Positions 25,630 through 36,119 of a stretch of DNA of 64,000 nt are shown here, piece after piece. Each line of letters opens with the position of its first letter. Positions within the stretch are counted from its first letter, which is position 1. The notes under the pieces were generated by a model, which worked only from the letters and a program-made list of their open reading frames with translations, did not search any database and had not been told where the DNA came from. This stretch comes from JAWLAT01 sp041395325 (lineage in GTDB: Bacteria; Pseudomonadota; Gammaproteobacteria; Xanthomonadales; SZUA-5): the NCBI GenBank assembly GCA_041395325.1, contig JAWLAT010000001.1:62001-126000 (forward strand), read 5' to 3'. The translations under genes and the position numbers were made by a program.

Positions 25630-28600
25630 GCGGCTGCCTCCAGCTGTTGCCCGCACAGATAGAAATACAGCCCGCGGCGGTCGATCAGTTCCTCGTGGCG
25701 GCCCTGCTCGGCAATGCGGCCGCCTTCCAGCACGATGATGCGGTCGGCATCCCGAATGGTGCTCAGACGATGGGCGATGATCAGGCAGGTGCGATTGCGG
25801 GTCAGCGAGCGCAGGCTGCGCTGGATGGCGCGCTCGCTTTCTGCGTCCAGGGCGCTGGTGGCCTCGTCCAGGATCAGGATCGGCGGATCGTGATAGAGCG
25901 CCCGGGCGATGGCGATGCGCTGCTTCTGCCCCCCGGAGAGCTGCACCCCGGTTTCGCCTACCCGCGTCTGGTAGCCCAGCGGCAGTCGCTCGATGAACTC
26001 ATGCGCATAGGCCAGCCGCGCCGCCTCGCGAATCCGCTCGGCATCGGGTGCGGGGTCGCCAAAGGCGATGTTCGCGGCGATGCTCTGGTCGAACAGATAG
26101 CTGTCCTGCAGCACGAAGCCGATGTGCCGGCGCAGCTGGCGATGATTGAGATGGGCCTGGTCGAGCCGGTCGAACAGAATCTGCCCCTCGCTGGGCGGCA
26201 GCAGTCCGGCCAGCAGGCGGGCCAGTGAGGTCTTGCCGCAGCCGCTGCGCCCCACGATCGCCACGGTGCTGCCCGCCGGGATCTCCAGATCCAGCTGACT
26301 GAGAATGGCCGGCGCTTCCGGGCCGCCATAGCGCAGGCTCACGCCGCGCAGTTCCAGCTGTCCCTCCAGCGTCGGTACCGGGCGCAGCTGACTGCGGTCG
26401 TGGCCCTGTTCGGGTGTCGGCTCGACCACGTCGTTGAGACGATCCAGCAGCACGCGGACGATCTGCCAGCCATCCCAGCTGCCCAGCGCACGCAGGATGG
26501 CGCTGGCGGCGATCACCAGCAGGCTGTTGTAGGCGACGAAACCACCGATCGACAGTCGCCCGGCGGTGACCTCATGGCTGCCGAGCCAGATGAACAGCAG
26601 CAGCGCCAACAGGCCGACCGCCTGCAGGCCACTGTGATAGGCCATGATGGCGAAGTTGCCGCGGAACTGGCGCTGCGAGAGATCGAGGAACTGCGCCAAC
26701 ATGGCGTCGCGGAAGGCGCCTTCGGCGGCCGCCACCTTGACCGCTTCGATGCCCTTGATGGCGTCGATCTGGTGCGAGGCGTAGCGGCCATAGGCGGCCT
26801 CCAGCTCGGCATACAGCGGCCGCAGCACGCGGCGGGCAACCAGCATCAGCCCGGCATAAAGCGGTGCGATCACCAGGAACAGCGCCGCCAAACGGGTCGA
26901 ATACAGCAACATCAGCAGCACGCAGAACAGCGCCTGGATCACCGCCAGCAGACCATCGATGCCGTGCTCGACGAAGAACTGGCGCAGGTGAAATGCCCCG
27001 TCCAGGCGCCGCTGGATGTCGCCGGTGCGGCGCGATCGGAAATAGGCCAATGGCATCGCGAGCAGACGCCGGGTCAGGAAATCCAGCACCGAACTGTCGA
27101 TGCGCACCGCCAGGTGACTGAGCAGGTAGTGCTGGATCAGGTTGGCCAGCAGCACGAAGACCAGCGTGGCGAACATCACCGGGACGATGATCTGCAGCAG
27201 TTCCAGCTGCTGGAACACGATCACCTGATCGACCACATACTGGGCCAGCAGGGGAAACAGCAGCCCCAGCGTGCTGGCCAGCACCGCCAGGGCCCCGGCC
27301 AGCAGCAGATGCCCGCGATGGGCGCGCACGAACGGCCACAGCCAACCCAGGCCGGCCGGCGGCGGCAACTCAACCTGGCCGGGCAGCAGCTTGTCGAACA
27401 GCGCGGCATAGCCGGTCCAGCGGGCGCGAAACTCGGTCAGGCTCAAGGTCTGCCGCCCCCGCGCCGGATCGGCCACCCACACGCGCTCGCCCTCGATCCG
27501 GTAGACCACCAGCCAGTGATTGCCCTCCACATGGCAGATGGCCGGCAGCGGCATCTGCGGCAGATGCTGCGCAGATACCTTCAGCGCCCGCGCCGCCAGC
27601 CCCAGTTCGGTGGCGGCGGCGACCAGGCCGCGCAGGCTGGTGCCGTCGGTGCCGGTGTGGCAGAGCTCACGTACGTGCGACAGGCTGACCCGTCGACCGA
27701 AATGACGGCAGACCATCGCCAGTGCCGTGGCACCACAGTCCATCTCGTCGATCTGGGCGATGAAGGGGAAGCGACGTATCCGCCTGGCTTGGCCACTGGC
27801 CGCGTCCGGGGACGCCAACGCCGAGGGCGAGTCTGGATCCGTGGCGCTGCTGCGGGCATCGGCAGGCAGCAACTCGTTGGCAAAATCCAGCGGCACCCGT
27901 GCCAGCTGCGCCGAACGGTGCAGTGCCTGACGGCGCTGCAGCAACTGCTCAAAGGCCGGATCTGCACTGCGCAGCTGGTCCACGGCAGCAGGCGCCAGGG
28001 CCAGCAGCGTGCAGTCGCCGACCGCTTCGACGGTGGCCGCGCGCGGCGCTTCCTCCAGCAAGGACAGCTCCCCAAAGCAGTCGCCGGGACGATAGTAGGC
28101 GAGCTGCTCGAGCGTCGCCCCGTCCATCCGGTAGGCGCGCGCCTTGCCTGTCTGCAGGATGTACATCGCGCCGGGCGGGTCGCCCTGGTGCACGATCAGG
28201 GTCCCGGCCGCCTGCTCGACGGGCTCGAGCAGATCGAGCAGGCGTTGCAGCGTGCCCGGCGCCAGCCGCTGGAACTCCGAATGCGCGTTCAGGAAAGCCT
28301 GCAGCGTGCGGCGCTTGTCCAGCTCGCCCAGGGACTGCGCGAACTCTGGCCATTGCTGCGCCAGTTCGACGACGTATGAGCGTGGCAGCCGCAGCGTCTG
28401 GGTCGAGGTGCTGGCGCGCACGCTGGCTTGCCGCACCCCGTCCTCGACCAGCGCCGACTCGCCAAAGCTCTCGCCAGGCAACAGCCGGCCCAGCGCCAGC
28501 TCCCGGCCATTGGCATCGCTGCGCAGCGCTCGGGCACGGCCGCTGACCAGCAGATAGAGGGCGTCCGCGGGTTCGCCCTGGCGCACGATGTAGTCGCCGA

Positions 28601-28721
28601 AGGCATGGTCCTGTATCGAACAGCCTTCGCTGAGCCTGAGCAGATGCGACCGCGGCAGCGTACCCAGCAGCGGGTTCTGCTGCAGTGCGGCCAATGCCGC
28701 GCTGGCCTCGGCTTGCGTCAT
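25626..28721 (-). CDS. Peptidase-containing ABC exporter (C39) with two N-terminal cyclic-nucleotide domains
   Basis: Bifunctional transporter of 1031 residues that would cleave double-glycine leaders and export the peptide. Domains in order: cNMP-binding domain 1 (about 15-125, FGESALVEDGVRQAS), cNMP-binding domain 2 (about 155-270, FGELSLLEEAPRAAT, with the Glu and Arg that hold the cyclic nucleotide), C39 peptidase (about 325-455, catalytic Cys in DEMDCGATAL, His in GNHWLVVY, Asp in VADPARG), six-helix membrane domain (about 470-745) and ATPase (Walker A GRSGCGKTS, signature LSGGQKQR, Walker B ILILDEATSALD, H-loop IIAHRLS). All catalytic residues are intact. The layout resembles HetC-like transporters. 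It is overlapped by 4 bp at both ends. Confidence 0.94.
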   Translation of the reverse strand: MTQAEASAALAALQQNPLLGTLPRSHLLRLSEGCSIQDHAFGDYIVRQGEPADALYLLVSGRARALRSDANGRELALGRLLPGESFGESALVEDGVRQASVRASTSTQTLRLPRSYVVELAQQWPEFAQSLGELDKRRTLQAFLNAHSEFQRLAPGTLQRLLDLLEPVEQAAGTLIVHQGDPPGAMYILQTGKARAYRMDGATLEQLAYYRPGDCFGELSLLEEAPRAATVEAVGDCTLLALAPAAVDQLRSADPAFEQLLQRRQALHRSAQLARVPLDFANELLPADARSSATDPDSPSALASPDAASGQARRIRRFPFIAQIDEMDCGATALAMVCRHFGRRVSLSHVRELCHTGTDGTSLRGLVAAATELGLAARALKVSAQHLPQMPLPAICHVEGNHWLVVYRIEGERVWVADPARGRQTLSLTEFRARWTGYAALFDKLLPGQVELPPPAGLGWLWPFVRAHRGHLLLAGALAVLASTLGLLFPLLAQYVVDQVIVFQQLELLQIIVPVMFATLVFVLLANLIQHYLLSHLAVRIDSSVLDFLTRRLLAMPLAYFRSRRTGDIQRRLDGAFHLRQFFVEHGIDGLLAVIQALFCVLLMLLYSTRLAALFLVIAPLYAGLMLVARRVLRPLYAELEAAYGRYASHQIDAIKGIEAVKVAAAEGAFRDAMLAQFLDLSQRQFRGNFAIMAYHSGLQAVGLLALLLFIWLGSHEVTAGRLSIGGFVAYNSLLVIAASAILRALGSWDGWQIVRVLLDRLNDVVEPTPEQGHDRSQLRPVPTLEGQLELRGVSLRYGGPEAPAILSQLDLEIPAGSTVAIVGRSGCGKTSLARLLAGLLPPSEGQILFDRLDQAHLNHRQLRRHIGFVLQDSYLFDQSIAANIAFGDPAPDAERIREAARLAYAHEFIERLPLGYQTRVGETGVQLSGGQKQRIAIARALYHDPPILILDEATSALDAESERAIQRSLRSLTRNRTCLIIAHRLSTIRDADRIIVLEGGRIAEQGRHEELIDRRGLYFYLCGQQLEAAA

Positions 28722-29563
28722 GGTTCCTGCCGCGGACTGGCCAGCAGTGCATCCAGCCGGGCCTGGCAGCGCTGGTAATGCGGATGGGTGGGCGCCAGAC
28801 GCAAGCTGAAGATCGCCATCGCCTCGCGCAACAGGTCGATGGCGCTGCTGCGCTCGCCCAGACGGGCCAGCAGCAGCGCCAGGTTGTGCAGGCTGATCGC
28901 CAGATCGGGATGTCGATTGCCCAGCCGCGAGCGCTTGATCTCGATCGCACGGCCGTAGTGCTCACGCGCTTCGGCCAACTGCCCCAGCACCACGCAGACT
29001 GCGCCGAGATTGTTGCAGCACACCGCCACCTCATCCAGTTCGCCGCGCTGCTCCCAATAGTCCAGCGCGCGCCGGTAGATGGGCTCGGATTCGGTTTGAC
29101 GTCCCAGGGCATCCAGCAGGCCAGCCCAGGCGACCGCATCGGCCACTGCGCGCGGATGTTCGGCGCCCAGGGCGCTCCGTGACAGCTCGGCGGCCTTGCG
29201 CGCCAGTGGCTCGCCAGTTGCGGCATCGCCGCGGGCATGTGCCAATCCACCCAGGTTGTGCAGCAGACCGGCAATGCTCAGCGGATCACCCAGCCCCTGC
29301 GCACGCGCCAGTGCCTGCGCGTAAAGCCGCTCGGCCAGTTCGAACTCGCCGGCATAGCGTGCCAGCACGGCACGGTCATTCCACAGCGCCAGCCAATCGT
29401 CTGCCGACGCCGGCCAGGCGCTTTGGGCCTGCACAAAGGCCCGATCAAAGGCCGCGCGGGCGGCCGCATGGTCGCCGCGCGAGCACCATTGATTGCCACG
29501 CCGTTGCCAGGCGCTGGCCAGTCGTGCGGCACGGCTGGCTGCCGGCCCGTGCACAGGGATCAA
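28718..29563 (-). CDS. TPR-repeat protein of the peptide cluster
   Basis: 281-residue helical protein with consecutive tetratricopeptide repeats, seen in repeated patterns such as AGLLHNLGGLAHARGD, CCNNLGAVCVVLGQLAEAREHY and AISLHNLALLLARLGE. No signal peptide or membrane helix is visible, so it is probably cytosolic and binds other proteins. The start is a TTG at 29561-29563 that overlaps the stop of the precursor gene, and its own stop overlaps the exporter ATG by 4 bp. The tight coupling suggests that it presents or holds the precursor for the exporter, which is inference. Confidence 0.75.
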   Translation of the reverse strand: MIPVHGPAASRAARLASAWQRRGNQWCSRGDHAAARAAFDRAFVQAQSAWPASADDWLALWNDRAVLARYAGEFELAERLYAQALARAQGLGDPLSIAGLLHNLGGLAHARGDAATGEPLARKAAELSRSALGAEHPRAVADAVAWAGLLDALGRQTESEPIYRRALDYWEQRGELDEVAVCCNNLGAVCVVLGQLAEAREHYGRAIEIKRSRLGNRHPDLAISLHNLALLLARLGERSSAIDLLREAMAIFSLRLAPTHPHYQRCQARLDALLASPRQEP

Positions 29564-29910
29564 ACCAGGGTCTCATTGTGGTTGAAGCGGATTCCACTGG
29601 GCCCGCCAGGACCGCCCTTGACCTCGCTCTGGTCGGCTGCGGTCGGTGGCAGATCCTCCGGCGGGGTCTGGTCGTCGGACGGCTCCGGCGAAGCCGGTTC
29701 TGGCTCATCGGCCAACGTCTCGTTGTGGTTCAGGCTGTAGCCGCTGCCAAAGCCACTCGGGCCGCCCTTGACCTCGGCCTGATCGTCGGGGGCCGGCGTG
29801 AGATCGGCAAGGTCCTGATCGGTGCTGCGGTCCTGAGTCGTGGATCCATCGACGGCTTCTTCCCGGTCCTGATTGTCGAGTTCTGTGGCGCGCTGCTTGG
29901 TCTGACGCAT
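29560..29910 (-). CDS. Peptide precursor with two EVKGGP / NHNETL repeats (candidate exported peptide)
   Basis: 116-residue, acidic, Cys-free and Trp-free peptide that I do not recognise as a named family. The first 35 residues are leader-like (MRQTKQRATELDNQDREE and onward). Then the same module appears twice exactly 50 residues apart, DL(T/P)P....DQ(A/S)EVKGGP at 36-51 and 86-101. Each is followed by a Gly/Ser/Pro-rich stretch and NHNETL (61-66 and 110-115); the protein ends one residue later. VKGG fits a double-glycine cleavage site for the C39 peptidase downstream, which would release a 50-mer and a 16-mer ending NHNETLV. A strong Shine-Dalgarno (GGGAGG) precedes the ATG. No RiPP-modifying enzyme is adjacent, apart from a PpiC-like protein. 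Confidence 0.75.
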   Translation of the reverse strand: MRQTKQRATELDNQDREEAVDGSTTQDRSTDQDLADLTPAPDDQAEVKGGPSGFGSGYSLNHNETLADEPEPASPEPSDDQTPPEDLPPTAADQSEVKGGPGGPSGIRFNHNETLV

Positions 29911-29962
29911 GAGATGCCTCCCGTTGGTTTCGGTCCAGCAGGCTCGAATTGGCCTGCCTTGC

Positions 29963-29995
29963 CTTATATACGGATCGAGTGCACCTCAGGGACAA
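29963..29995 (-). promoter_or_regulatory. Candidate promoter for the peptide precursor gene
   Basis: On the minus strand TTGTCC (29990-29995) and TATATAAG (29963-29970) lie in the 185-bp gap ahead of the precursor gene. The spacer is 19 bp or more, longer than ideal, so an alternative sigma factor or read-through from upstream is equally possible. The AT-rich TATATAAG stands out in a GC-rich region. Confidence 0.3.
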
Positions 29996-30095
29996 GACGG
30001 CGATGGTTGGATGTGCTGCCAGCCTGCAGTGGTGCCGTGCCGACCGCCCGTGGCTTCACCTGCTTGGACGGCCTTGAGCCTCTACTTATCGATTG

Positions 30096-30962
30096 CTAGA
30101 CCTGCCAGCGCACATGCGCCGTGACGATGGCATCAGCCATCTCCTCCTCGACCAGCGCGTCGATCGCCTGGCGCGTGTCCGGGTCGTCTAGGTTGGGCGG
30201 CTGCCATTGGCTCAGTTGCAGCAGCAGGCAGGGTTGCTGATCGAGCAGCGGTTCGGCGGTTTCGCCCGGTCGCAGCGCTGACAACAGCAGTGCCAGCCTG
30301 CCGGGCAGATGGGCCAGCAACGCACTATGGCGGGCGTGCGGCAGGCGTTCGCGGCGTGCAATCTCAGCCAGGCATTCGTGATCGGCGGTGGCACAACACC
30401 ATGCTTCCCTACAGGCCGCTTCGGTGTCCGCTTCCAGCACCTCGTAGACCACGCGGGACCAACGCCGGGCATCCTGTGCCAGCAGGCGCTCGCGTGCTTC
30501 CGTGGTGCGGCCATTGGCCAGCCATTGCTGGTAGAGCGCATCAATGGCCGGCCAGGGCCAGGGCCGTTCCATTGCCAGACCGGCTTGCTGCCAGCAGGCC
30601 AGCCTGGCAGCCACCTGCTGGACCTGCTGCGGCCAGGCCTCGTTGACCATTCGAGCGATCATGCGTTGACGCGGTGTGCGCTGGGCGCTACCGCCTAGCG
30701 CCGCGGTCAGCTCGCCCAGGTCGATACCGTGCGCGGCCAGCCAGTGCTGCAATTCGTCGGCGCTGATCAAGCGACGGCGATAGCGGAAGGCCGTGAGCGC
30801 GGCGTTGGCGTCTGCGCCTGGCTGGCCGGGCGCCGGCTGATCGAGCGTGGCGATGGCCAGCAGGGCCTCGTCAATGTCGGCGACGGTGAGCTGACATGTG
30901 CCCAAGGCAAACAGCACCAGCGACCCGGGTGCGCTGACCGGATGCGTATTCACGTCGCGCAT
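30096..30962 (-). CDS. PpiC-related peptide maturation protein
   Basis: 288-residue protein resembling the SurA/PpiC-like proteins found beside bacteriocin-type C39 exporters. The N-terminal half has the pattern FRYRRRLISADELQHWLAAH seen in those helical domains. The C-terminal half has a degenerate parvulin layout, with VLEADTEAACREAWCC, LAEIARRERLPHARHSALLA, LLLSALRPGETAEPLLD, LLLQLSQWQPPNLDDPDTRQ and a closing VTAHVRW. There is no signal peptide, so it probably acts in the cytosol, for example as a chaperone of the precursor. It lies 185 bp upstream of the precursor gene and 79 bp downstream of the kinase gene. The family call is by remembered pattern and needs a profile search. Confidence 0.6.
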   Translation of the reverse strand: MRDVNTHPVSAPGSLVLFALGTCQLTVADIDEALLAIATLDQPAPGQPGADANAALTAFRYRRRLISADELQHWLAAHGIDLGELTAALGGSAQRTPRQRMIARMVNEAWPQQVQQVAARLACWQQAGLAMERPWPWPAIDALYQQWLANGRTTEARERLLAQDARRWSRVVYEVLEADTEAACREAWCCATADHECLAEIARRERLPHARHSALLAHLPGRLALLLSALRPGETAEPLLDQQPCLLLQLSQWQPPNLDDPDTRQAIDALVEEEMADAIVTAHVRWQV

Positions 30963-31041
30963 CGATGCTGCCTGTGGGCTGCACGCGCCGGCTTCACCGG
31001 GATACGCCTCGAACGGCCGTGAGCATCACGGTCATGTCGGC

Positions 31042-33806
<2,765 letters not shown>

Positions 33807-33807
<1 letters not shown>

Positions 33808-34349
33808 CAGCCGCATCCCTCTGCGGACAGGCCCAACTCGTGCTGCAGAAAGGCGCGTGCAATGCGCGAGTCGCGCTTGATGGTTGGGACCGACACGCCC
33901 AGCAGACTTGCCACCTCGGTCTGCTCCAGGCCGGCGAAGAAACGCAAATGCACCACCTCCACCAGTCGTTCATCGACTTCGGCCAGCTTGTTCAGGGCCG
34001 CATCCAGCCGCACCAGCTCCTCCGCCTGGGATTCAGCCGCAGCATCCTTCGTCAGCAATTCGTGCAGTGGCAGCGGGGCGACGCCGCCACCGCGCATCTC
34101 GGCCGAGCGAGCGCGGGCGTGGTCAACCACGACCTGGCGCATGACCCGGGCAAAGCTGGCGTAGAAGTGCCGGGTGTTCTCGAAATGCTGTCGCTCCGCC
34201 ATGCCCAGCTTCAGCCAGGCTTCGTGGACCAGTGCCGAGGTGTTGAGCGTTTCACCCCGCCGGTGGCGCCGCAGTTCGGCGCGCGCCAGGCGCAGCAGGT
34301 CGGCATAGATGTCGGCGATCTCGGGCGTTTCGAAAGCCGCTGAAGTCAT
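33807..34349 (-). CDS. ECF-type RNA polymerase sigma factor (sig-70_X6-like)
   Basis: 180-residue sigma-70 family protein of the short ECF type. Region 2 reads IYADLLRLARAELRRHRRGE through TSALVHEAWLKL and FYASFARVMRQVVVDHARAR. Region 4 reads LDAALNKLAEVDERLVEVVHLRFFAGLEQTEVASLLGVSVPTIKRDSRIARAFLQHEL, a complete helix-turn-helix. The VHEAWL pattern and the kinase partner fit the group annotated as sig-70_X6. It heads a same-strand run that continues through the kinase into the peptide export genes, so it may direct their expression. No anti-sigma factor is visible. Confidence 0.88.
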
Positions 34350-34458
34350 GGGCGTCCACAGGCTGAAGCGTGCCAGTGCCGCCTAGTCTACGTTGGGCGC
34401 GCCGAAGTGGCCCCCAGATGGCCTCAGGCGGCAAGCCACCCCAATTGGCCAGCCGAGC

Positions 34459-34782
34459 TCAGCCTTCAAAGCCGGGTGCGCGATAAATCTCCTGACCGCG
34501 GCGCAGGACCACCAGCTTGTCGAGGGTTTCCGGGTGGAAGAAGGCCTCGATGACCTGGCCGCTCTCGGTGCGGGCGTAAACCTCGTAGCAATCGCCCTCG
34601 ATCTTCATCTCGACAATCTCCCAGCGTTCCAGCCAGGCCTTCTTCTTCAGCGCCTTCAGCGGCTGCCAGCCTTCCTGCGGGCCGGCACCGCAGACGATGT
34701 CGCCATCGGCGTGCGCGGCGGACATGCCCAGCGCCAGCGCGCAGCTGGTCGTCAATCGGGTGAGCCAACGGGTTCGATTCAT
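34459..34782 (-). CDS. Secreted small PepSY-like protein
   Basis: 107-residue exported protein with a clear signal peptide (LTTSCALALGMSAAHADG). The mature part reads WEIVEMKIEGDCYEVYARTE then GQVIEAFFHPETLDKLVV, the pattern of a single PepSY domain. PepSY proteins are often found beside ferric-reductase-like membrane proteins. The start overlaps the stop of the MsrQ-like gene by 4 bp (ATGA), so the two are translationally coupled and it forms the end of the iron operon. Confidence 0.72.
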   Translation of the reverse strand: MNRTRWLTRLTTSCALALGMSAAHADGDIVCGAGPQEGWQPLKALKKKAWLERWEIVEMKIEGDCYEVYARTESGQVIEAFFHPETLDKLVVLRRGQEIYRAPGFEG

Positions 34783-35366
34783 GAGGCGGGTCTCCTGTGG
34801 TGAATTCCGGTTCGGGCCAGGGCGCGCAGACCCCAGGCGATGGCCAGCGGCGAGGCATGCAACACGACGGGGATCCAGCTCCAGCCCAGCAGCAGCCAGT
34901 GCGCCAGCGCCAGCAGGCAGGCGGGATAGACCAGATACTGCAGCTGTTGCCAGCGTCGGCGCAGTGCGCGCATGGCCGCATCGAAACTGATCGCAGCCGG
35001 GACCAGCAGGGCGAGCAGCGCCAGCCAGCCGGTCCAGATGGCCGGCAGCCTCAGCTCGTCGAGCATCGCCGCCAGTTGTTGCATGTCGAGCACATAGATC
35101 AGCAGATGCAGCGCGCCGTAGGCGAAGGCAGCCACACCCAGATTGCGGCGAACCTTCAGCCAGCCGCGCAGCCAGGCCGGTCGACCGAAGAACTCCGTCA
35201 ACGGTCCTGGCAGCAAGGCCAGGATCATCAGCCGCAGGCTCCATTCGCCGCTGCTCGCATAGAGCTTCATCGGCAGGGTGCCGGTCCACAACTGCTGCAG
35301 GATCAGGCCGGCCGGCAGCGCCAGCAGGGGCCACAGCAGCAGACGGTGGTTGAATCCCGAGGCCAA
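34779..35366 (-). CDS. Ferric-reductase-like (MsrQ/YedZ family) haem membrane protein
   Basis: 195-residue integral membrane protein with about six helices. The family pattern includes RRNLGVAAFAYGALHLLIYVL with a likely haem-binding His and LVYPACLLALAHWLLLGW with a second His. E. coli MsrQ, which feeds electrons to the periplasmic reductase MsrP, is of similar size, but no msrP is next to it. It begins 8 bp after the PKHD hydroxylase stop and is coupled to a PepSY protein, so a role in iron reduction at the membrane fits this operon better. Electron donor and acceptor are inferred only. Confidence 0.75.
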   Translation of the reverse strand: MASGFNHRLLLWPLLALPAGLILQQLWTGTLPMKLYASSGEWSLRLMILALLPGPLTEFFGRPAWLRGWLKVRRNLGVAAFAYGALHLLIYVLDMQQLAAMLDELRLPAIWTGWLALLALLVPAAISFDAAMRALRRRWQQLQYLVYPACLLALAHWLLLGWSWIPVVLHASPLAIAWGLRALARTGIHHRRPAS

Positions 35367-35374
35367 TGCGGCGA

Positions 35375-36058
35375 TCAGACCTGCGCCCAGCGTCGCAGCA
35401 GGTTGTGATAGACGTGGATCAGCCGATTGATGTCCGGGTCGTCCTGGGGCCGGCTGGGGGTCAGTGCGCGAATCGAGCAGTCCAGGTCGTACAGCAGGGC
35501 GCGGGCCTGTTCATCGGCCACCGCGCTCTGGATCCAGGTGATCGCGCAGATGCGCTGGCCGCGAGTCACCGGTGTGACCTGATGCAGGCTCGACGAGGGA
35601 TACAGCACCATGTCGCCGGCGGCGAGCTTGACCGCCTGTGCGCCGAACGGGGTCTCGGCCAGCAACTCACCGCCGTCGTAGTCCTCGGGTTCGGTCAGAA
35701 AGAGCGTGGCGGAGAGATCGCTGCGAATGGTCATGCCCGCCTCCGGCAGACGCATCAGCGCGGCATCGGAGTGGGTGCCGTAGTGACCGCCATTGCGATA
35801 GCAGTTGAAGACTGGCGGCCAGATCTTCTCGGCCAGACTGGCGGATACGAATTCGGGATGATGGCCGAGCTTGCGCAGGATCAGCTGCCCCAGTTCCTGC
35901 GCCATAGGGTCGGTGCGCGGCAATTGCAGGTTCTGTTTGACCGAGATCGAGCGGCTGCCGGCGGTGTCGGCGCCATCGAGCCAGTTCGATTGCGTCAGAC
36001 GCCCACGCATCTGCGCCACTTCGTCCTTGTTCAGCAGTTGCTCGATGACGATCAGCAT
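35375..36058 (-). CDS. piuC: PKHD-type Fe(II)/2-oxoglutarate hydroxylase
   Basis: 227-residue non-haem iron dioxygenase of the PiuC/YbiX group, encoded next to siderophore receptors in many proteobacteria. It has NGGHYGTHSDAALM (metal His and Asp), the beta-barrel segment SATLFLTEPEDYDGGELL, and LHQVTPVTRGQRICAITWIQS with the distal metal His and the 2-oxoglutarate-binding Arg. The ATG at 36058 was chosen because conserved homology begins there with MLIVIEQLL. It follows the TonB-dependent receptor by 61 bp. The exact substrate of this family is not settled. Confidence 0.92.
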   Translation of the reverse strand: MLIVIEQLLNKDEVAQMRGRLTQSNWLDGADTAGSRSISVKQNLQLPRTDPMAQELGQLILRKLGHHPEFVSASLAEKIWPPVFNCYRNGGHYGTHSDAALMRLPEAGMTIRSDLSATLFLTEPEDYDGGELLAETPFGAQAVKLAAGDMVLYPSSSLHQVTPVTRGQRICAITWIQSAVADEQARALLYDLDCSIRALTPSRPQDDPDINRLIHVYHNLLRRWAQV

Positions 36059-36119
36059 GGTCGGCAATCCTTGCGGTGCGGTGCGGTGGGGTGGCCACGG
36101 GACCACCCCACCCGTTGAA

